Shown here one piece after another: positions 58,315 through 64,000 of a stretch of 64,000 nucleotides of DNA. Where the stretch lies: contig BCLD01000006.1 in NCBI GenBank assembly GCA_001600875.1, positions 580,300 through 644,299 of the forward strand, written 5' to 3'. Within the stretch, counting starts at the first letter, position 1. Each line of letters starts with the position of its first letter. Made by a program: the position numbers and the translations under genes. This DNA comes from Solicoccozyma terricola. Lineage: Eukaryota > Basidiomycota > Tremellomycetes > Filobasidiales > Piskurozymaceae. The notes under the pieces are model-generated. The model was not told the origin of the DNA, made no database searches, and was given only the letters and a program-made list of their open reading frames with translations.

Positions 58315-61037
58315 ATGCTCTTCAACAACAACATCCTCACTCTCGCCTTGATCCTTTCATTAACAACAACAACAACCACAACATCTGCACTTCATATCAA
58401 ATCTCGAAATCACGCTCAAATCATAGCTTCTCAACGTACTATTATCGATTCATCTGGATCTGTATCATCATCTATTAACAACGCGGCAGATACTTACAAT
58501 TCAGCTTTGAAACGTGCACAACAAGATGGTAGGATCTCTGTATCTCAATTCGCTAGATCTCAGATCGTAGGTGGTGGTGGTGGTGGTGGTGGTGGTGGTG
58601 AGAAAAGACAAGACGGTGGTGGCCAAAAGAAGGTGTTAAGGAAGAAGAGTGGGAGTTGTAAGATTAGGAGTACAGCTGGATCAGAAGGATTAGTCGCTAC
58701 TTCTTCTTCTTCTTCTGCTATTTCAACTGAAGTTACACCTTCAGTCACTGAATCGGTGTCGTCGTCGACGGAGGCGGCAAGCGCAACTTCAGTAACGACT
58801 CCACCTGTTTTGGAACATGTTACTACCTCGACGGCGGATTGGTATGAATCGACTAGTTCTTCGATTGATTGGGTTGATACTGTGAGTGGCTTGGGATCAG
58901 AGCGGAAATGATGGTAGATCGTTTAATGTGCGTTGGAAATGGAAAACCCCCTGCTGANNNNNNNNNNNNNNNNNNNNNNNNNNNNNNNNNNNNNNNNNNN
59001 NNNNNNNNNNNNNNNNNNNNNNNNNNNNNNNNNNNNNNNNNNNNNNNNNNNNNNNNNNNNNNNNNNNNNNNNNNNNNNNNNNNNNNNNNNNNNNNNNNNN
59101 NNNNNNNNNNNNNNNNNNNNNNNNNNNNNNNNNNNNNNNNNNNNNNNNNNNNNNNNNNNNNNNNNNNNNNNNNNNNNNNNNNNNNNNNNNNNNNNNNNNN
59201 NNNNNNNNNNNNNNNNNNNNNNNNNNNNNNNNNNNNNNNNNNNNNNNNNNNNNNNNNNNNNNNNNNNNNNNNNNNNNNNNNNNNNNNNNNNNNNNNNNNN
59301 NNNNNNNNNNNNNNNNNNNNNNNNNNNNNNNNNNNNNNNNNNNNNNNNNNNNNNNNNNNNNNNNNNNNNNNNNNNNNNNNNNNNNNNNNNNNNNNNNNNN
59401 NNNNNNNNNNNNNNNNNNNNNNNNNNNNNNNNNNNNNNNNNNNNNNNNNNNNNNNNNNNNNNNNNNNNNNNNNNNNNNNNNNNNNNNNNNNNNNNNNNNN
59501 NNNNNNNNNNNNNNNNNNNNNNNNNNNNNNNNNNNNNNNNNNNNNNNNNNNNNNNNNNNNNNNNNNNNNNNNNNNNNNNNNNNNNNNNNNNNNNNNNNNN
59601 NNNNNNNNNNNNNNNNNNNNNNNNNNNNNNNNNNNNNNNNNNNNNNNNNNNNNNNNNNNNNNNNNNNNNNNNNNNNNNNNNNNNNNNNNNNNNNNNNNNN
59701 NNNNNNNNNNNNNNNNNNNNNNNNNNNNNNNNNNNNNNNNNNNNNNNNNNNNNNNNNNNNNNNNNNNNNNNNNNNNNNNNNNGCTGTTTTTTTCTTTCGG
59801 CGTGTTGCTCACCAATGTTGGAACAATATGCATAATGTCATTGGAAGAAAGTTGTGCGCAAATCCCCCCCCCCCCCCCCCCAACAACCAGCGCTTGTGGT
59901 GCTTGCCCATCCACATCTCAAACACCAAACGGTGCAGAATGGTGGCTTAATTGCAATATCGATGGAAGTGGATGGAATCCACCACACGTCACTATTAATC
60001 AATTGGTTGCTGCTGATTTACACTCGAATGGAGTGTTTTCAGCTTGTGCGCAGTATATTGATCAATTTAATCAGGCGGGTGCTGATACAGGAGGTGAGTG
60101 TGGGGGGGAAGAAAACCCCCGCCGTTTTTTTTTTTTTTTTGGACGATCTGCTATTTGAATATCTCTTGTTTTTTTTTGGGGGGTGCTGATTCATTTTATC
60201 GGATTCTCCCTAAAAACGTTTTTTTTTATCCCCTTCTAGTCCCACCAATCATGCTCGCTTCCTTCGCCATGCAGGAATCATCTTGTAACGCCGGTGCTCT
60301 CGGAAAGAATGGAGAAATCTCATTGATGCAAATCACTCCTGCTAATTGTCCTTCCGGAGTTAACTGTTGGGATCCATACAGTGAGTCGAAGGAGGGGTCA
60401 CTGAAAAAAAAAACGGAATGTTGGTGGCTGAAATCGTTTGACGCGGGGGGTGTTGTGTGTTGTGCAGCCAACATCAAGGTCGGTTCGCAATTGTTCAAGA
60501 GTATGGTTGATGCAGCAGGTGGTAACGCTCTAGCTGGTGAGTGGGAGTTTGTTTTCCCCACAAACATGTCTTCGCTATCCTATCCTACTTGTCCACTAAT
60601 CCTACTTGAATGCAAATCTTTTCTTCTTCGCCCCCCCCCCCCCCCTTTCCACCCAACCCCACCCAGCCATCGGAGCTTACAATGGTTGGTACGTCGGAAT
60701 GACAGTCGGTGATGCCAATGCTGCGCATATTTGTAGCCAGAGGAACAATTTGGATTATTTGACTCAGTAAGTGGATTGATGAAAATGCACCGTGGTGGTG
60801 GCGGCGGCGGCGGCGGTGTAATGTCCCGGGCGGGCTGACGAGAAGTGGGGCGATTCGTTTCACCCAGGTTCACCAACGGATGGATGCAAGGAAAGTCGGC
60901 AGAGGGTTTGGGTAGTTACAGTGAGTTTTTTGAAAAGATGGGGAAGGGAGCGCGTTTGTGTGCAAATTCCCTTGCTCTGCTCTCGTGTAACTTACCCCCG
61001 TTCGACCCCGATAATCACAGACAACGTGAACTGCTAG
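58315..61037 (+). CDS. Secreted lysozyme-like protein with SLT (GH23-type) domain, interrupted by a gap
   Basis: Exon 1 begins at 58315 with a signal peptide (MLFNNNILTLALILSL...TTSA) and a Ser/Thr/Gly-rich linker. It ends at a GTGAGT donor near 58880, just before the N gap. After the gap the frame resumes at SACGACPSTSQTPNGAEWW, followed by exons joined in phase: VPPIMLASFAMQESSCNAG, ALGKNGEISLMQITPANCPS, then NIKVGSQLFKSMVDAAGGN, AIGAYNGWYVGMTVGDANAA, ending GSYNNVNC at 61035-61037. The E-S-S...G...SLMQITP pattern is the SLT/GH23 catalytic core, with the first E as the likely acid. GH23 enzymes cut peptidoglycan, which fungi lack, so an antibacterial or environmental role is plausible but inferred. 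Six or more Cys support disulphides. Whether the two sides of the gap are one gene is likely, not proven. Confidence 0.7.
58958..59782. other. Assembly gap (825 Ns)
   Basis: 825 consecutive Ns inside the SLT gene. The right flank (59783-59863) is an exact copy of sequence 3' of the cytochrome c gene. Confidence 0.99.
59783..59863. repeat. 81-bp exact duplicate of 63006-63086, ending in poly-C
   Basis: Both copies start GCTGTTTTTTTCTTTCGG, contain AATATGCATAATGTCATTGG and end GTTGTGCGCAAAT followed by a C run (18 C here). No mismatch was seen by eye. Within this gene the segment is non-coding and adjoins Ns, so it looks misplaced. Confidence 0.95.
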
Positions 61038-61523
61038 GCGTCCCGTTGGCGCCGATTCCCCTGTTTCGAGTTGTTGCTCTCTCCATCTTGGTTTCTTTCT
61101 TTTCCCCCCCTTTTTTTCCCCCTCTTTTTCTTTGGTAGCTTTTGTTGCTCTCTTTTTTTTTTCTTCTTTTTCCTGGTAGTGGTCCTGCGGTTTTTTCGTA
61201 GCGGCCTATGCTTTACCTGTTTTCTGTTTGCTTTATGACATTGGAGGGCCTGGTGTCCGTGTGTGTATGCTGTGATAGGAAGCAGGTGCTCCGCAATGAG
61301 CTGTACTTTTTCCGTTGCAATTGTGGTGGATGCCATTGGCTGCTCCGAACGCGATCTCACCCGTTCCACGCCCGACAGCCCGTCCAGCCGATTCAGAAAA
61401 AGTGGGAGGGGTGGGGAGGGGGGGAGCCACATCGTGCATTCAATTCATCTGGCATCTACACCAACCACCACCACCACCACCGTCTTCCCCCCACCCTTCA
61501 CACACCACCCCATAGAACAAACA
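61038..61523. other. Intergenic: SLT 3' region and cytochrome c promoter/leader
   Basis: 486 bp between tandem genes. T-rich pyrimidine blocks (61080-61180) follow the SLT stop. The C/A-rich leader (61440-61520) precedes the cytochrome c ATG. No gene or RNA is seen. Confidence 0.5.
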
Positions 61524-62925
61524 ATGTCTGCTCCAGGTATGTGCCCATCTATCCACCTATCATCGTCCATCCGATCGGATCTTTTTTCCCTTTTTTCCTT
61601 TTTTCCTCTTTTCTTTTTTCTTTTTTTCCTGACTCCACAACCACTCCCATAGGTGACTCTGCCAAGGGTGCTTCCCTCTTCAAGGTATGCATCGAAGATC
61701 CAATCATCCCCACCACCGTCTTCCCCCTCCCTCTCTCTCTTGTCTGCCATGCGTGCTACAACTCGATCGTCGTATGGCAACAAGACTACAGGAGGGAATA
61801 CCAAGGACTAATCCTTGAAAAAACCCCAACGACCCAAATCATGCTGACGTCTTTTTATCCGTTCATTTCTTCCTCAGACCCGATGTGCTCAATGCCATAC
61901 CCTTGAGGCTGGTGGTGTACGTTACGCCATCTTTCTTTCTTTCTTCCTCAAGTGATCTGAAAACAAAGATACTTACATTTCGTCCTCCTCTTTTTTTCTT
62001 CTACCAACTATTCCTTACGTCTTCGGAAACATCCCACCCCCCCCCCCCCATCGATCAGCCCCACAAGGTCGGACCAAACCTCCACGGTGTCTTTGGTCGT
62101 AAGACCGGTCAAGCTGAGGGTTTCTCATACACCGCTGCAAATGTAAACAAGGGTGTTACATGGGGTAACGATACTCTTTTCGGTGAGTCTTTTTTATTTT
62201 GTTTTTTTGTTTTGGAGAAGTGAAAGATGTTGGAAGAGCGGAAAAGGGAATGTGAATGCGTGAGGAGGGTTTGGGGGGTTCGGTGGATGAGTTTCCTGAT
62301 TCGTCCGATTGGAACGTAATTGTGCCCTCTTGGTGTTGGGGGGAAGGGGGGGGGTGGGGGGGGAAGTTGGAGACAACGACAACTCCGATAATACGGGATC
62401 TTTGGGAATAAGAAACCGCAAGTCGAATATCAAACATCAGGGTCAGGACTTGTTTGTTTCAAGCTTTTGATTTCTTACGCCGATCTCAAATCCAAACACG
62501 TCCTTGAAACTCCATTCAACTAACACTCCCCCCCCCCCCCCAACCAATTTTTTTTTTTCTTCCCATCCCCTTTCTTAGAATACCTGGAGAACCCAAAGAA
62601 GTACATCCCAGGTGAATAAAAACCCTCTCATTCTTGCGCACTCAGCTAGCTACTGGGTGAAATCAATTGTTTCTGACGTCTTTTTTTTGTTGTGTGTGTG
62701 TGTGTGTGTGTGTGTGTTTTTTTTTGTTTGGGGATACACAGGTACCAAGATGGCCTTTGCTGGTCTCAAGAAGCCCAAGGACAGGAACGACCTTATCACC
62801 TACCTCGCCGAGTCCGTGAGTAACATCTTCGATCTCTTAATTTCCATCCTCCAGGGTATCTTAGCTGAATCTTCCTACTGTTCGGAATTTTCTTTTCTTT
62901 TCTTCTCTTCCAACAGACCAAGTAA
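61524..62925 (+). CDS. CYC1: Cytochrome c (mitochondrial electron carrier)
   Basis: Seven exons: 61524-61536, 61653-61684, 61878-61916, 62059-62182, 62579-62611, 62742-62815 and 62917-62925. They give 107 residues. The haem-binding site is C18-A-Q-C21-H22 ([13 protein letters not shown]); the axial ligand is Met84 in [31 protein letters not shown] and [10 protein letters not shown] complete the class I signature. It shuttles electrons from complex III to IV in the intermembrane space. No presequence is expected. Introns make up over three quarters of the gene. The first exon is 13 nt and the last only 9 nt (ACC AAG TAA). Intron 5 has a TG microsatellite (62691-62717) and intron 4 a C run (62528-62541). 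The symbol follows yeast use. Confidence 0.97.
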
Positions 62926-63085
62926 ATTCGTATCTTTAGAGTTTGGCAATGTAAGGGGGTCGATTTCATGTGTTTTCGACCCCTTTCTCTTCTTTGCATT
63001 ATGGCGCTGTTTTTTTCTTTCGGCGTGTTGCTCACCAATGTTGGAACAATATGCATAATGTCATTGGAAGAAAGTTGTGCGCAAA

Positions 63086-63127
<42 letters not shown>

Positions 63128-63516
63128 TTCCCCCCCCCCCCCCCCCCCCCCCAAAATCCCCCCTTATCCCAATTTAAAAAAAAATTCTCTGGGCCCCGGG
63201 GGGGGCCCGCCTTTCCCCCCCCCCCCCCCCCCTCTGCCTTATCGAATACGTGTGTGTTGTGTGTGATTGTGTCATTGAAGGATCGAGAAGTGTTGCGGCT
63301 AGGATCCGCCATGGGGGGATTTGCCAGCATTTGCCGTTCGACACGGTCATGATGATACAGCACCTTGTCTTAAGATATGCTCGAGGAGTCTTTTTGCTAA
63401 CATGCATAGGTTGGAAGTACAGGTGCCTCCAGGTGCCTCCATGTGCCTAGTCTGGTTTCAAGTCTCCCGCCATAGCTTCCCATTCCCACCGTTTTACAAA
63501 ATCTTTCTCGCCGGTG
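62926..63516. other. Low-complexity 3' region with long poly-C blocks
   Basis: This begins as the cytochrome c 3' UTR (ACCCCTTTCTCTTCTTTGC near 62980), then the 81-bp segment (63006-63086). It then becomes C runs and C/A/G homopolymer debris from 63087 to about 63232, including GGGGCCC-like palindromic blocks at 63190-63212. From 63240 to 63516 sequence complexity is normal again, with no supportable gene. Confidence 0.6.
63006..63086. repeat. 81-bp exact duplicate of 59783-59863, probable original copy
   Basis: Here the segment runs on smoothly from the cytochrome c 3' UTR, so this is the more credible native location. It runs directly into a C tract. Confidence 0.9.
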
Positions 63517-64000
63517 TCAGCGTCCCCGTCCCCGTCCGAGGGATGACGTTCTACTAAAGTCACTTGTGTCACTTCGGATCGACCAGTCGGCTGACGGCCT
63601 CTGCTCCTTGCCCGTCTGACCCCCTAACAACGCTGCAGACGCTGCCAACCTCGTGTCTGTCCTAGCTGCCTGAAGTGAATCAATCTTAACTTCCAACCAT
63701 CCTGCAAATGCGCTCGACATGCAGAAAGAGGTATAAAATTCCGATTCGACTTTGCCTTTCATAGTAAGCCCTTGCGATCGGAATCGCAGTGGGTTGGGCG
63801 CCGTAGATTTAAGATGGGAAAGAAAGTCAGGGAGAGAAAATGGCCTGATGCCTTCCATTGATGTGGACGGCGGGACGAGCGACGTCACGTATCGGTTGAG
63901 TGGCGACAACATCTTCTCGGTCAACTGCACGAAATGCGTGCGCAGAGCGTGATTCCCAGAAACATCTAAGGGCGTCATCGTCAGCGCCTCCTCCGATGAG
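63517..64000 (-). CDS. DENN-domain protein 6-like, C-terminal end (5' part beyond window)
   Basis: Minus-strand coding sequence enters from the right edge. The frame from the stop at 63517 is open to the edge, but a CTGAC branch site and TTAG acceptor at 63966-63968 suggest the last exon begins at 63965. Visible residues include HALRTHFVQLTEKMLSPLNR, YVTSLVPPSTSMEG, FSLPDFLSHLKSTAPNPLR, then ESEFYTSFCMSSAFAGWLEV, ending in a basic GRGRGR tail. The order (IPL-RY-AS-L, PF..EFL..L, ..F...L.S..F.GWL) matches the C-terminal portion of DENND6/Avl9-superfamily proteins, which act on Rab GTPases in membrane traffic. Assignment is by motif pattern from a short fragment only. Confidence 0.55.
   Translation of the reverse strand, partial: SSEEALTMTPLDVSGNHALRTHFVQLTEKMLSPLNRYVTSLVPPSTSMEGIRPFSLPDFLSHLKSTAPNPLRFRSQGLTMKGKVESEFYTSFCMSSAFAGWLEVKIDSLQAARTDTRLAASAALLGGQTGKEQRPSADWSIRSDTSDFSRTSSLGRGRGR

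Noticed and set aside
63077..63352. Proline- or glycine-rich frames on both strands
   Set aside because: Pure poly-C/poly-G translation with an assembly-artefact appearance.

Overview
The window is eukaryotic nuclear DNA from a basidiomycete fungus, most likely a tremellomycete yeast of the Cryptococcus/Kwoniella/Saitozyma kind. Seen directly: genes are broken by many short introns (mostly 50-120 nt) with GTGAGT-like donors, CTGAC/CTGAT branch sites and CAG/TAG acceptors; genes lie close together on both strands; and nearly every gene is a single-copy fungal housekeeping gene. The organism name is inference. There are no operons, CRISPR arrays or bacterial elements.

Left and centre (1-37 kb), a gene-dense core: the C-terminal half of a nuclear-pore Mlp1/TPR coiled-coil protein (+), an Mcm1-type MADS-box factor (-), a four-TM membrane protein (-), the Swi2/Snf2 ATPase Mot1 (-), a La-related protein with an apparent C-terminal xRRM (+), the endocytic adaptor Sla2 (+), a large unrecognised C-terminally membrane-anchored protein (-), exocyst subunit Sec5 (+) and a DUF1765/UPF0592 protein (-). 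Mot1/La-related and membrane protein/Sec5 share divergent promoters. Mlp1/Mcm1, Sla2/membrane protein and Sec5/DUF1765 converge.

Accessory island (about 37-45 kb): lineage-specific single-exon genes (38.5-39.7 kb and 42.9-43.7 kb), a broken gene (41.0-41.7 kb), and layered repeats. The repeats are a copy of the 38.5 kb gene's flanks lacking its coding region, 90-bp tandem units, and a 190-bp direct-repeat pair. This is the least ordinary part of the window.

Right (45-64 kb): a secreted AA11-like lytic polysaccharide monooxygenase (+), the PUF protein Nop9 (+), Tim22 (-), a large Gly/Gln-rich AT-hook plus Myb/SANT-like regulator (+), a secreted lysozyme-like SLT (GH23-type) protein interrupted by an assembly gap (+), cytochrome c (+) and the C-terminal end of a DENND6-like protein (-). 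The genes share no pathway beyond loose groupings: nuclear/transcription (Mlp1, Mcm1, Mot1, AT-hook factor), membrane traffic (Sla2, Sec5, DENND6-like), mitochondria (Tim22, cytochrome c) and secreted hydrolases/oxidases (AA11, SLT).

Assembly quality needs care. There are two N gaps (6077-6357 and 58958-59782), isolated Ns, and many homopolymer C or G tracts. One exact 81-bp duplication ending in poly-C points to a false join near 59.8 kb. Exon coordinates were worked out by hand from splice signals and reading-frame continuity.
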